A DNA stretch of 64,000 bases. Origin: Chromobotia macracanthus. Its lineage: Eukaryota; Chordata; Actinopteri; Cypriniformes; Botiidae. The notes under the pieces are model-generated. The model was given only the letters and a program-made list of their open reading frames with translations, did not search any database and was not told the DNA's origin. Below, one piece after another: positions 51,691-62,330 of the stretch. Location of the stretch: assembly GCA_036877525.1 (NCBI GenBank), contig JAZGTH010000032.1:1975501-2039500 (forward strand), written 5' to 3'. Every line of letters begins with the position of its first letter. The first letter of the stretch is position 1. A program made the position numbers and the translations under genes.

Positions 51691-53950
51691 AATGTAGTTT
51701 GAACAGGCCTTTGCAAGTCACATTTGGGATCTCAAGCATTGCAGTGTATTAACACTAAACATCTGTGTAGATTATGCACGTTTTCAGGGAAGGTTTACCA
51801 CGTTATTTATGAATGCATATAGCGTGGGTCATTGCATTAACAAAACAACATTGTTCCTTAAGTAATTTTACTTTGGCTGGGCGGTGCAATTAAAGAAACA
51901 GAGAAAATGCTTGTTACAAGAGTGTTATCGTTGCTATCTTCGAAATGAATAACTGTTTAAACAAGAAATATCAGGATCATCATGCTCTGTTTGAAATAAT
52001 TACAGCGTTGTTCATTTGTGTAGTTTAGAACAATTACGAAGCTAGTTAGAACAGGCTGTTGCAAGTGTTTCTTTGTGATCTCAAGCAGTGCAATCTATGA
52101 AACACAACAAATCTTCTCGGAATATGCTTGTTTGCAGGGAAAGTTAACGCTCTTGCTAAGATGTATCGTGCACCAATGATTTTAATAGGCTTTTCTCAAG
52201 TGTTGTTCATGTGCATTATAGGACAAAATCAAAATTTAATTAACAGGCGTTTGAGTTCTTGTTGAGCAGTGCAACGTGTAAAAAGAAAAATATCTATGAC
52301 GAATTAGAACTTGTAGGTAAAGTTAACGCTGTGATTTAATGTAAAGTATGGAGTTTAAATGTTGCGAAAAATTAAGTTTGCATGTGATTTTAGTGTTGGT
52401 GAGCAGTGCAATTATGAAACACGACTTGAATGAAGAAAGCCATGTTGAACGTAAAATTACTGTAGTGCAATGTATGAGAAATTAACAACTGTAAGAAATA
52501 GCAAAACCTGTTTTTCCAAGTGATTGCATTGTTATAGATCAGTGCAAGGGAAAAGCATAATAAGCGTTTGCTTATTAAGCGATTGCTGTCTTTTAAGCAG
52601 CGAACATTATTAGTTATTAAGCGAGTATCAAAAGGTTCACTTTACGCTTTAATGAAAGCAAAACCTGGCATCTCAAATTTGCAAGAACACATGTTTTGCT
52701 AATGAGTTTGTTTCGTTGTGCAGTGCAAGGTAAGGTAGTAAATCTAGTGAGTACAACTTATTTTGGAAGGTGTTATTTAAGATATGAACGCTTGTAAGAA
52801 AGAACAAATCAAAAATTGACAACATGAGTTTTTCAAGTGAATGTCAAGTGCTGTTAATTTGTGCAGAACAGAACAGTTACAAATCTAGTTTGAACATGCC
52901 TTTGCAAGTGACTTTTGTGTGCTCAAGTGCAGTGCATGAACACTACAAATCTGTTAAGATTTTATGCTCGTTTGCAGTTAATGGTCATTTCAAACAATCA
53001 TTAAAAGTGTGGAACATCGCATTAACAAGAAAAAATGTTTTACTAAGTGATTTTAGTTTGGTTGGGCAGTGCAATAAAAGTAACTAGCAAATCTTGTGAA
53101 ACGTGTTAACAAGTGATGTTATCATAATGCAGTCTTAGAAATGAGTAACTGTTTAAAACAGCAATATTAGTAACAATGTTTGTTTCTGAAATAATTGCAG
53201 TGTTGTTCATTTGTGCAGTATAGAACAATTATGAATCTTGATAGAACAGGCTTGTCGCAAATTATGTTCCACATGAAATTACTGTACTGTAGCTGTCTAA
53301 ATTATTGCAGTGCAGTATAGGAAGAACAGGTTAGAACAGGAAAATAGCTTAGAACAGGCTGTTGCAAGTGACTTTAGCTTGTTCAGCCTGTTCTTGCACT
53401 GAACATTACATTGAACTTGCCCTAGATTTGTAATTGTTATGTTCTGCACAAATGAACAGCACTACATTCACTTGAAAACAAGCAAATCCAGTGAGAATAA
53501 CACAATGTAACGTGATGTTTAGAAATGAAAAAGAAAACTAGTGAAAACATGCCGTTTTCAAGAGATTGCAGTGTTGTTCATTTGTTCAGTATAAATCTAA
53601 CAATTACAAATCTAGTTAGAACAGGCTGTTCTCAAGTAGTGCAGTATGAGCAATGCAAATCATTTCAGAACATGCAAGTTTGCAGATGAAGTTAATGCTC
53701 TTGCAATGTTTAGAAAATTATCTTTAGTGATATAATGTTTTAAATGTAAGTTCATCCTGGTTTTGCAATACAATCTACTGCGTTTGCAATTGATTTCTGT
53801 CTTGTTGAGCGGTGCAACGTGAGCGCTTGCAGTTTTACAAATGATTGCAGTGTTGCTCTTAAGTGCAGTACAGGACAATGAAGAATCCAGATTGAACAGG
53901 CTGTTGCGGGTGACTTTTGAGTTTTTGACATGTGGTCTTGAGAGAGCTGT
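51691..53950. repeat. right, heavily decayed satellite-related fringe
   Basis: Satellite phrases persist in scrambled form: TTGTGCAGAACAGAACAGTTAC (for example about 52,858), GTTGTTCATTTGTGCAGTATAGAAC (about 53,202), and TAGTTAGAACAGGCTGTTGCAAGTG. There is no regular 440-bp period. New phrases absent from the core (TTGTTGAGCAGTGCAA, GAACAGGCTGTTGCAAGTG) repeat several times, so this is an older relative of the core family. There are no genes. Confidence 0.65.
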
Positions 53951-54039
53951 TCTAAGATATGTGTTTCTGTTGTAATTTCAGGGTTCATGTGTGAAATAAG
54001 ATATTGATAACAAATATAGTAATTTAGTTGTAAGGATGA

Positions 54040-54475
54040 GTCAGAAGCATTTCGAGCCATTTGCCGGCTCTTTATTAAGAACAGGGTAAACAGACAGGCA
54101 ATGGTTGAAACCGGCAAACAGTAGTGACACAGAAGCAGAGCAAAAGCGTAATCCAGAAACAGGCTAGGGTCAGGGAAGGCGGCTAACAAACAATATCCAA
54201 TAAACAGGCAAGGGTCAAAGCAGGGTAATACACAAGGTAGTAAAACAGGGAAAACGCTCAGAGTTGTTAGTCGCGCCAAAACAAAACTTCACAATGAACA
54301 TATGAAAGTCTGAGTCTTTATATCACAAGGAGATCAGTAACAGGTGAAAGCAATAATTAGTCCCAGGAATGGGAATATGGGAAATATTCCCCTATGGGAA
54401 ATATAGTCCAGAAGTAAACTAGTATTCAGGAAAGGGTAGAAACTCTTCAGTTAGAGTAGAGTCCAGGATATCTCC
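54040..54475 (-). repeat. Ty3/Gypsy-type LTR (ends approximate)
   Basis: In minus sense it has a 'CACCTGTTACTGATCTCC' stretch, then a TATA box (GATATAAAGAC, about 54,312-54,322) and an AATAAA near 54,071. This arrangement is familiar from fish Gypsy LTRs. An integrase fragment of the same type lies just upstream in its own sense. Exact LTR ends were not resolved. A 175-codon minus-strand ORF over 53,752-54,279 is not a gene: it spans this LTR and decayed satellite. Confidence 0.55.
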
Positions 54476-54539
54476 CACATTTGTTTAACAATTTTGAATA
54501 AGCCAACGTACCTGGGACTAAGTTTATGGCAAGGTAGCC

Positions 54540-54704
54540 TGAGGCATAGGTCTGTTGTTCTAATGTTCTAATAGTTCTGCTGTGGGAAGCTTAGGTAAGG
54601 GAAGTAAAAGGCAGGCCTTGGAAAAGCAGTCTACGATGGTTAGAATAGTAGTGTTTCCATTGGAATTGGGTAGATCAGTGATGAAGTCAATCACGATGTG
54701 TGAC
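54540..54704 (-). pseudogene. Ty3/Gypsy integrase core fragment
   Basis: The minus strand from 54,704 reads IDFITDLPNSNGNTTIL and then VDCFSKACLLLPLPKLPT, the start of the Gypsy integrase catalytic core with its first Asp (DFxTDLP). Decay follows toward 54,540. The fragment ends abruptly at 54,704, where the LTR of ERV copy 2 starts, so the ERV inserted into or recombined with this element. Confidence 0.75.
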
Positions 54705-55022
54705 TGTTGTGGGTTTCCTTTTCGCACTTCTTAGTAACACTCTTGAGTCTCAGGTTTTTATGCCAAAAGATAGACTTTATTGCTGAAACAATCAAGCCAA
54801 GTTTTCTATAGAGAACTGTTTGTGCCTGGCTGGTGAAGGGTCTTTATAGGAGTCTTCTCACACACACGTCAAAATGAGTTAATGGGTGTCTGTAGTTACT
54901 ATTTTCCACCCCTGGGCCCCTTACACTAAACAAGAGACCTGCTTGCACAATAGAGTAGAACTATAATGGTAAAATAATGTGTACATGATTCCTTTACATT
55001 TTGGTTAATAAAATCTTCCTCA
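54705..55022 (-). repeat. ERV copy 2 3' LTR (318 bp)
   Basis: TG...CA ends are shared with the 14,554-14,861 LTR. In its own sense it has TATAAAG at 54,842-54,848 and an intact AATAAA at 54,776-54,781. It abuts a polypurine tract, which identifies it as the 3' LTR. Confidence 0.85.
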
Positions 55023-55040
55023 TATTCCCCCTTTGAGACG
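55023..55040 (-). promoter_or_regulatory. ERV copy 2 polypurine tract
   Basis: The minus strand reads CAAAGGGGGAATA directly upstream of the LTR end. This is the expected place and composition for the plus-strand primer of retroviral reverse transcription. Confidence 0.75.
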
Positions 55041-55382
55041 TTCACGTCTCACTTTTATCACCTTTTCCCAAAGTGCAGTTTCATAAGTCAGTCTTTTTTG
55101 TTACGCTATCTAGCATCAGTCACGCAGTTTTGTTAATAATGACTGTTTTATGCAACAGCACTTTGGAAGAGAGCAGGACCAAACTTCTCCTCTCACTCTT
55201 GACTAGAAAGGAGTAAAAGATCCTCTCTCTTTAATCCACTCATTTAAAATAAAACAGTTATAAGCATGAGCGTGCATTTGTCTTGCCTGTGGTTGTCACA
55301 GTTATGTAGAATATATAACAATAAAATAAAAGGAGAGTAAATGTAAACAATAAAAAAGAGTAGATACGAGTAAATGAGAATG
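55041..55382 (-). other. ERV copy 2, non-coding or unrecognised env-3' region
   Basis: This lies between the polypurine tract and the env fragment. No transmembrane-subunit motif is seen, so the end of env is deleted. No gene is supported here. Confidence 0.4.
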
Positions 55383-55878
55383 AATACAAAAAAGCTTTAC
55401 TTAGGAGGCCTAAACATTCAGCTGGACAAAGGGGTCTGGTGTCTCTTTCCAAATGACAAAAGTCTCTGTTGAATTCAGCACAATGTTCATAACTAAATGG
55501 ATTCGGGACTACTATTACTTGGCTCATTGGGGTTTAAGTACAGAATAGGCAATTTTTCTTTTTCAGCTCTGTTGTTGGGAAGGTACCATTCATACCATTG
55601 ATTGCTCATGGCTGTTTCCTATAAAACATTTAGGTTGATATCGGATTCATCCATGCCATACTTCTCCTCGATGCTCCGATGCTATGTTGTTTTCAATACA
55701 ATCCCAGTTCAACTGTATTCAGAATGTAGTTACTGGGTCTCTCTAAAGGCTAAGTTAATTGTAAGGAAGTATGGTTGAGAGTCTGAGTTATGGGATCTGG
55801 AGTTGTGATGTTGACTGTATCTTGAACTTGTGACAAGCATATGATGATCAGGCATATTATCAGTGTTATTATTCTCAT
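55383..55878 (-). pseudogene. ERV copy 2 env fragment: signal peptide and part of the surface subunit
   Basis: The ATG at 55,878 opens a signal peptide (MRIITLIICLIIICLSQVQ) matching copy 1. The frame then breaks. The surface-subunit piece at 55,383-55,527 matches copy 1 (VVPNPFSYEHCAEFNRDFC, CPAECLG). Everything downstream is missing. It is non-functional. Confidence 0.7.
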
Positions 55879-56080
55879 TGTTTGGTTCAACATCTGCCAC
55901 ATTTTGCACTTCATTGTTTTCCACTATCAGACTTTCTTGCTCACTTTTTTCTGGTCTATTTTCTCCTGTTGTTGTTTACTCTTTAGGAACCCTTGTGCAG
56001 TGGTTCAGATGATACCAGGTGTTGCTTCCTTCCACTTGGACTGCCATTGGAGTAGCTGCTGTCACTTTATATGGTCCTAA
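55879..56080 (-). pseudogene. ERV copy 2 integrase C-terminal end
   Basis: This corresponds to the last ~65 codons of copy 1 integrase, including the WYHLNHC-like region. The catalytic core is absent; the sequence jumps at about 56,080 to RNase H/tether sequence, marking a large deletion in pol. Confidence 0.65.
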
Positions 56081-56084
56081 ATGA

Positions 56085-57547
56085 TCTCTAAAACTGGATC
56101 CATCTAAAAATATATCAAAGTAAAAACCTTCTGCTCCTGGAATTGGAGTAGTCTCAAGGTCAGGTAAACCAAAGGAATTAATTCTGCTGTATTAACAGTA
56201 TTGCATCTTTTAATAGTATATCAGGATATGTTGGTAACAATGCATATGCTAGAGTACGGGCTGGAGTCAAAACAAATTTTCCTTGCTCAATTAACTCTGC
56301 AGTTTTATGATGTATGTAAATGATAACTGGTTATCCTTGATGCTTTTTGGTGGGAATGGTGGGTATCCTTGCGCTACATTGCCTGATTTAGTACTATAGT
56401 AGGCTATTGTCTGCTTTTTTCCTACCTCTACAGGTCTCTTGCATTAGTATCGCTTGCATACAGGTGAAATAGCTTGGTATAGTCAGGTACACTCAAGGCA
56501 GGTGCCTTTTGTAGCTCTTTCTTAATAGACTCAAAAGCTATCGAGGCATCTTTATGCCATGTTAATGAGGCATTTAAGTTCTGCAGCCCTGCTTGCTTCA
56601 TAAGCTCTCTCAATAGAGCTGTTTTTATAGCATAATCTTCTATCCAATCACTACTGAAGCCAGTCATTCCTAAAAAGGTCATCATCTGGCCTACTGTTTG
56701 TGGCAATGGTGCTTTACTTATGCCGTCTAAGTGTGTTGGCGCTATGGCTGTTGTGCCATATGAGATTATTCGCTCTAAATATTCAACCTGTGGCAGGCAA
56801 TATTGCAGTTTGGTTTTAGATCAAATCATTAAATCATCAATGTATTGCAGCAGTGTGCTATCTAGCATGAGGTCTTCTAAATCAGCTTTAAGAACCTGAT
56901 TAAATATATGGGGTGAATGCCTGAATCCCTGTGGTAATCTGGCATAAGAATACTGTTTATCAGCATAGGTAAATGTAAACAGGTGTCTGCTTTTCTCTGC
57001 CACTGGGATGCTGAAAAATGCAGAACAAAGATCAATTACTGTAAAGTATTTGGCATCAGGAGGGACATTTGTTAACAGCGTGTGTGGGTTAGGAACATCA
57101 GCTGGCCAATCCTCCACTATATCATTGATTGCTCTCAATTCATGGACAAGACACCATTTAGCTTTGTTTGCTGTTGTAATAACTGTTGGTTTCTATTAAC
57201 ACTCCGGCTGTTAAAAGTCCTTCAATTGTATCCTTTATATCTAATTTAGCCTCTGGGCTTAAAGGATATTGCATTTTTCGGGGTAGGCGTGCATTTGGTT
57301 TAAGTTGCACTTGTATTGGGCATGCTGACTTTACCAACCCTACATTAGTCTCATGCTGAGACCATAGCTCGGCTCGCACTTGTTGTTCAACTTCCTGTAA
57401 AAGTTCAGGGGTCATACTTTCTAACTCTGGTGTTGACATCATTTGTACTCGTTGCTTCTGGTTAATGACTACCTCCTGAGGAATACCTAGCAAAGACGTA
57501 CCACACAAAATGTTTATGTAATTCTTGTTAGCAGAATGAAAAATCAA
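56085..57547 (-). pseudogene. ERV copy 2 reverse transcriptase with connection and partial RNase H
   Basis: The RT N-terminal region (57,547-57,160) is retained here but deleted in copy 1. It is followed by MRAINDIVEDWPADVP, FTVIDLCSAFFSIPV (catalytic Asp) and YARLPQGFRHSPHIFNQ. The active site is YIDDL at 56,830-56,844 where copy 1 has YMDDL. After a short gap the thumb and connection appear (56,706-56,428), ending FHLYASDTNA, the start of RNase H (catalytic D in SDTNA). RNase H-like coding continues in broken frames to about 56,090. Several stops and indels make it inactive. Confidence 0.8.
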
Positions 57548-57661
57548 CAGATTTGTTGTAGGCTCCTATTTGCTTTGTGCAGCTTTTTTCATCATTGGTC
57601 CTAGATCCTTTGTTTCCCAATTTTTCCCTACATATAAAGATATATGTGGAATAGAATAATT

Positions 57662-57667
57662 TACATC
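57662..57667. repeat. 6-bp target duplication TACATC, left copy
   Basis: It directly abuts the AGTAGTTA end of the inserted element and is matched by TACATC at 63,874-63,879. Confidence 0.8.
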
Positions 57668-59285
57668 AGTAGTTAATACAATGGACTATGTGTCAACTGT
57701 CAATCAAATCTCATTAATTTATTACCTGTTTAGGGAGGGGTGTCCGATTTTGGGTCTAGTTTTACATGTCAATCATATTTATGTGCAAAATTACTTTTAA
57801 CCGTGTCTCCTCCTATCTCTGGTCCCTCCATACCTTTCTCCAAATTTTTTGGCCATGTTTGGGTTTTGTCTGGTTTTTAGTCTACTTTGTCCATGTCGTG
57901 AGTGTTTATGAACAAGATTTGCTCCAACCTTTGGCTCTGTCCACCACAAACCTAAGAATATGGCCCCCTCTGAATTTATTGCCCTAGATTGTCTAGATTG
58001 TCCATGTCATTAGTGTTTACAATCATAAGATTTAGTCTACCCTGTGACCACACGGTTCTGGCTATCACTGAGGATCTGAACTCCTCTCCACCAGATGTTT
58101 TTGACTTTCTCCTAACAGTTGTGTGACTGTGAGCAATTAGGTTTGAATATGTGAAAAGTTTTGTAAAGGGTAAATAACTGTTTACGCTGTGGGTGTGTTG
58201 ACTGTAGTAAGAGCTGCGTTCCGTTTGTAGCGTTACACTTCAGACACAAAATGAAAGTGTGTGATCTGAGACTTTGGGTTTCCCCTGCATCCCCAACATG
58301 TGTATTCCATGCTTGTTTATTGCAGACTGTATCGTTCAAAAGTGTGTCCTAAGGTAATGGCTTTATAATGCCTGTTAAAACAGAATAAATGTTTTAAAAG
58401 AAAACATGGCCCCTATCCTGCCCCTTCGGGCTTGGGAAGATACCTATCCAGAGTGAAGAGTATTCTTAATACGATTGTTAATAATCTACGTGTGCACTAG
58501 AGGTGTCAAATCAAAGAATGAAATTTTGACAAAAGTAAAACATATGCTAAATCAGGGATTGGCAATATGCAACAGCTTCTAGTTTTCTGCTTCCAGGTTC
58601 TGACTAAAGGCTATGCATTCACAACTTGTGTTTTCCAGGCTTGTTTATGGTAGCATGTGGGGTGTGTGTGTGTGTGTGTGTGTGTGTGTATCGTCACCTC
58701 CTAAAGTAATGGCTTTATAGAGCCTGTTAAAACAGAATAAACATTTTAACAGAGTATATGGTCCTAGCCTGGATGACACCTTCTGACAGCTAGTTTTCTG
58801 ATTCTAGTTTCCTGACCAAGCCTCCAACTTGTCCTTCCTGACTGGAAGGAATATCCTTAATGTGTGTACTGACACCCATAGACTCAGATAATGAATCTTT
58901 CACATAAATACATCTTACACTACTTTAGGGTAAATCGTCACATTATAACAAGAAAAACGGTACATAATCTACTTTTCAAAGCTTTTATTTCTAATCATTT
59001 GTATTTAATGTTTAGTTTTAAACAGACTTTTGACAATATCTTAAATTAAAGGTGGCCTATTTTATATATGCATATAAAAAACAAAACAAAGACAATGCTA
59101 TCATAATCATGGTTTTTGTGTTAACCACTCTCGCTGTATCTGTTCAGCCAAAAAACCTATTAGGGTGCATCTGAAGATAAATCTGTATATGGTTGCAAAT
59201 ACTAATTTTAATTTTGAATAAAGTAAAAAACAAAATAGAGATATACTGATACCATAATCATAGTTTTAAATATGCAGATTGTTTA
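57668..59285. repeat. left terminal inverted repeat (1,618 bp)
   Basis: It matches the complement of 62,331-63,873 over its length with a few indels. The main one is about 125 bp extra here (about 57,812-57,940). It contains a (TG)n run at about 58,664-58,688 and an internal direct duplication (about 58,308-58,430 resembling 58,637-58,775). Confidence 0.85.
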
Positions 59286-62200
59286 GCACTGTACATTCAA
59301 TGCTAACAAGTACTGCGTTGTGTCTTTGTCTAGTTTCAGAGGAGCTTAATGAGTCGACATTCCTAACATTTAGATTGAGCTGTTGTGTTGATCACACCTG
59401 AGCCAGCCTCTCTAGTTTAATGTTATCTGATTTCATTTGCCACAGTTTGTGGCTAACTGTAAAGCTTCTGGACAGGTGGGGTCAATGTGGTGCGTGGTAT
59501 CAGTTCTAAAATTAGTTTTGCTTGGTTTATAAACCTGCATGAATATAATAGGTTTTTGAATTCTGGCCGCTGTAATGTGATGTAATGATGGTGTGTCTGA
59601 ACAATCCATGAACAGTTTCTATGTGGCATCAGAGCTAGAAAAGAAACATATTTCTTCATGGTTTTATAATAGCCTAATTTTAAATACAGACTGTATAATG
59701 TTAATTCAGAACATGAAATATTTAGACTTTCGTGGCAATATTTGAACCATGCCTACACTGTGATAGACTAATGCTAGTCACATCAGCTCAGTCATACCAT
59801 CACCCTGTGGCCAGTATTCGTTGCTTGATATCAACATTAAGTTATCATCTTTCAGTCCGCACTATATAGATACAACACCTACAAATGTTTAAATGTAACA
59901 TGTTTGTATGATTTTATAAATGTATGTTTTTGCCAGGAGACAATGTTCTTAGAAGAAAACTACCCTAAAACACACTGTTTTAATTAGTGGAAATACAACT
60001 GAGTTTACCTTTATCAAGAACTGTTGTTGACTGCGTAAAATGTTGTTAAAAAGTGCAAAAGAATAAATATTACACACACACACACACACACACATACAAC
60101 AACAACAACAAATAATACTGGATAAAGAATGAAATAAAGCAATGATATCAAGACAAAGTCAGTTGTAAGTGCTTATTTTTATTAAACCAAAACATACATC
60201 CAAGAACATGGCCATGAATAATGAGAAACTAAAAACAACTAGATCTCACCAGCATTGCTGTGAAACATAACATGGAAGGAGAGGAAGGAAAATGAGACGA
60301 TGTAGCATGACAATTAAACGAAAATTCAAAAACAAGGACGGGCTTATTCCAGGTCTGATGAAAGAGTGAAAAAGTGTTCACAGTAAATGGTGTCCATTGG
60401 TATTTTTGTGTAAAATGGGGGATTTGAATCAGTGTGATAAAGTCGAAAACTCAAAAGGATTTCAGTTCGACAAGTGGAAAAAGTAGCAACGAACATATTA
60501 AAGCATTAAAACAAATGCCATAATGTTTTTATGTGCCTTTACGTTTTGCTGCATAACAAATAAAAAACAGTAAGAAACAGTAAAAAAAGTAACAAAGGTG
60601 AATAAATTAAGACGTTCCTGACATCCTCGGGGTGTGAACACAAAACCCATGTGAATAAACAGGTGGGGTTTGTGAGTCCAAACGAGAAAAATCATTACCG
60701 TGCTGGTATAGCTTTAGGATTTGGCCATTTGCTACACTCTCTGCTTACAATACAGGTATTTATTAAGACGACACAGTTGTAGAACTTCGCTGACTGAAAT
60801 ATTTACACTTCGAATAATTAGATTTTTTTCAAATTATTCATTCATTGAAGCAGTTGTATGACACAGAACATACAAAGTAAATCGATCCATCTAAAACACA
60901 CAAGTTTTGGTTTGGGTAATGCATCCGTCTTACCTTTTCATGTTGATGCAAATTGCCATTCATTCTACTCCAATGAAAGACCTAAGATGAAGGCAAAGAG
61001 AATACATATGTTTGACAGTACTCAAGAATCAAGAATCCATAAGGTAAAGGCCGAAAACATGAAAAAAAATGTTTGTCTGAATAAGATCTTATCTTGTTAT
61101 CTTGTCGTTATCACTAAATCTTGTGAAAACGATCCATGTTATCTTTAAATCAGGAGCTTTCTAAGAGCTGAAAACATAACAAAACATGTCTTAGTAGCTC
61201 TGGAAGATTATATTCTAAACATTGACAAGCCATTCACAATACTTCAGAAGATAAAAAAGTTATTTTCTGCAGAAGTTGCAGATTTTCCTGTATGCTGTAG
61301 TCACTTTCTTAGTCATCTTAGTCATGAACCAGCTCACAATCTATCTGAAAAGATATAAAGATTATCAGCTACACACACAGATAAGCTACAGCTTGTTTTC
61401 ATATACATACAGACAATAGACAGAGTGGAAACTATTATTATTATCCTCTGTGTCAGACAATATAATCCAATCCAATACCTACTCTGAGTCAAAAACATAA
61501 AACAATGTTGACAAATGGATAAAACATACCCTGTTGATTCAGTTCTTGGTTTTAATGGAAAATGTTGATAGATCTACCTGGAGAGTTACAAAAAACAGTT
61601 TAAACACAACAGTGACACACATAAACACTTTTTAATGTATATTCTTACAAATACATAACATACAAATGGAAAAACTAACTTACTGTTAGGCTGGAAAGAC
61701 ATTTTCCACAGTACTACTTCAGTTTCTCTGAACCGTTGTTGAGATGTCACCAGATGATACACAGAACTCTAACACGTAGTCTGTGACAGAAGTTTTCAAG
61801 CAACCTTTGTTGAATGACGCAGAGGTAAACTGTGAAAAGTGAATGTGTCTATAAGAGGTGGACACCCAGAAACTCGCTAAACACAAAAACTCTAAAAACA
61901 TCAAAAGACAACCGATAACATAAACACATACCCCAAGACGCATGAGATTGTTTGGCTAAATGTTGTCCAAATCGAGAGTGCCATTGTTTCAATTTAAAAC
62001 GATGCAAAACAACCCATATTTTAAAACAGGATTATGATGGTTGTATCGTTATTATTTTTATATTTTAAAATGAAATAGTCTTCGCAAACTCTTATACAGA
62101 TTTAACTAAGAAACTGTCTAAAGTGATGAAATATTTATTGTAGAAGTACACAGAGTAAAGAGTTTATGTTGTTCTGAATGTAATGTTTACACCACAAGGA

Positions 62201-62330
62201 GTCATCAAAAGGACTGTGGGTTTATCTGAGGTGTGATGCTGCGAACATCTAGACACAGTCTGTACACTCAAACACACACAGGATTTCCTTATCCCACTAT
62301 GTCAGACAGATGAACATGGGTGTTTAAATT
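59286..62330. other. central unique region of the inverted-repeat element
   Basis: This is 3 kb, AT-rich, with no recognisable transposon protein. It contains (CA)n at about 60,073-60,093 and (CAA)n just after. Minus-strand splice-like signals, a 74-codon hydrophobic-start ORF (61,719-61,943) and an AATAAA near 60,177 could belong to a small transcription unit, possibly captured host sequence. The plus-strand ORF at 60,858-61,148 (96 codons) has no recognised motif. Confidence 0.5.
61719..61943 (-). CDS. hypothetical 74-aa ORF with a signal-peptide-like start
   Basis: It starts MRLGVCVYVIGCLLMFLEFL, a hydrophobic segment suitable as a signal peptide or membrane anchor, followed by a polar 45-residue tail with two cysteines. 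A GTAAGT donor-like site lies about 35 bases past the stop (61,676-61,684), and acceptor-like sites lie further along the minus strand. Family unknown. It may be an exon of a longer gene or a chance ORF. Confidence 0.25.
   Translation of the reverse strand: MRLGVCVYVIGCLLMFLEFLCLASFWVSTSYRHIHFSQFTSASFNKGCLKTSVTDYVLEFCVSSGDISTTVQRN

Larger units (their letters stand above)
54705..57667 (-). mobile_element. ERV copy 2, 3' portion (same family as copy 1)
   Basis: Read right to left: RT, tether/RNase H remnant, integrase C-terminus, env start and surface fragment, polypurine tract, 3' LTR (54,705-55,022). Most of integrase and env is deleted. At 57,668 the element is interrupted by a 6.2-kb inverted-repeat element and resumes at 63,880-64,000. 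The 5' part lies beyond the window. It matches copy 1 over long stretches, but each has private deletions. Confidence 0.85.

Noticed and set aside
53752..54279. 175-codon minus-strand ORF with hydrophobic segments
   Set aside because: It crosses from a Gypsy LTR (with its TATA and poly-A signals) into decayed satellite. No domain is seen, and the hydrophobicity comes from translating LTR sequence.
14554..55022. The two ERV LTRs as the pair of a single provirus enclosing the satellite
   Set aside because: Both are minus strand, but internal sequence lies left of the first and right of the second. They are therefore the 5' LTR of one copy and the 3' LTR of another.
60858..61148. 96-codon plus-strand ORF as the transposase of the 6.2-kb element
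   Set aside because: It is too short, has no DDE/DDD or zinc-finger pattern, and lies opposite the better-supported minus-strand signals.
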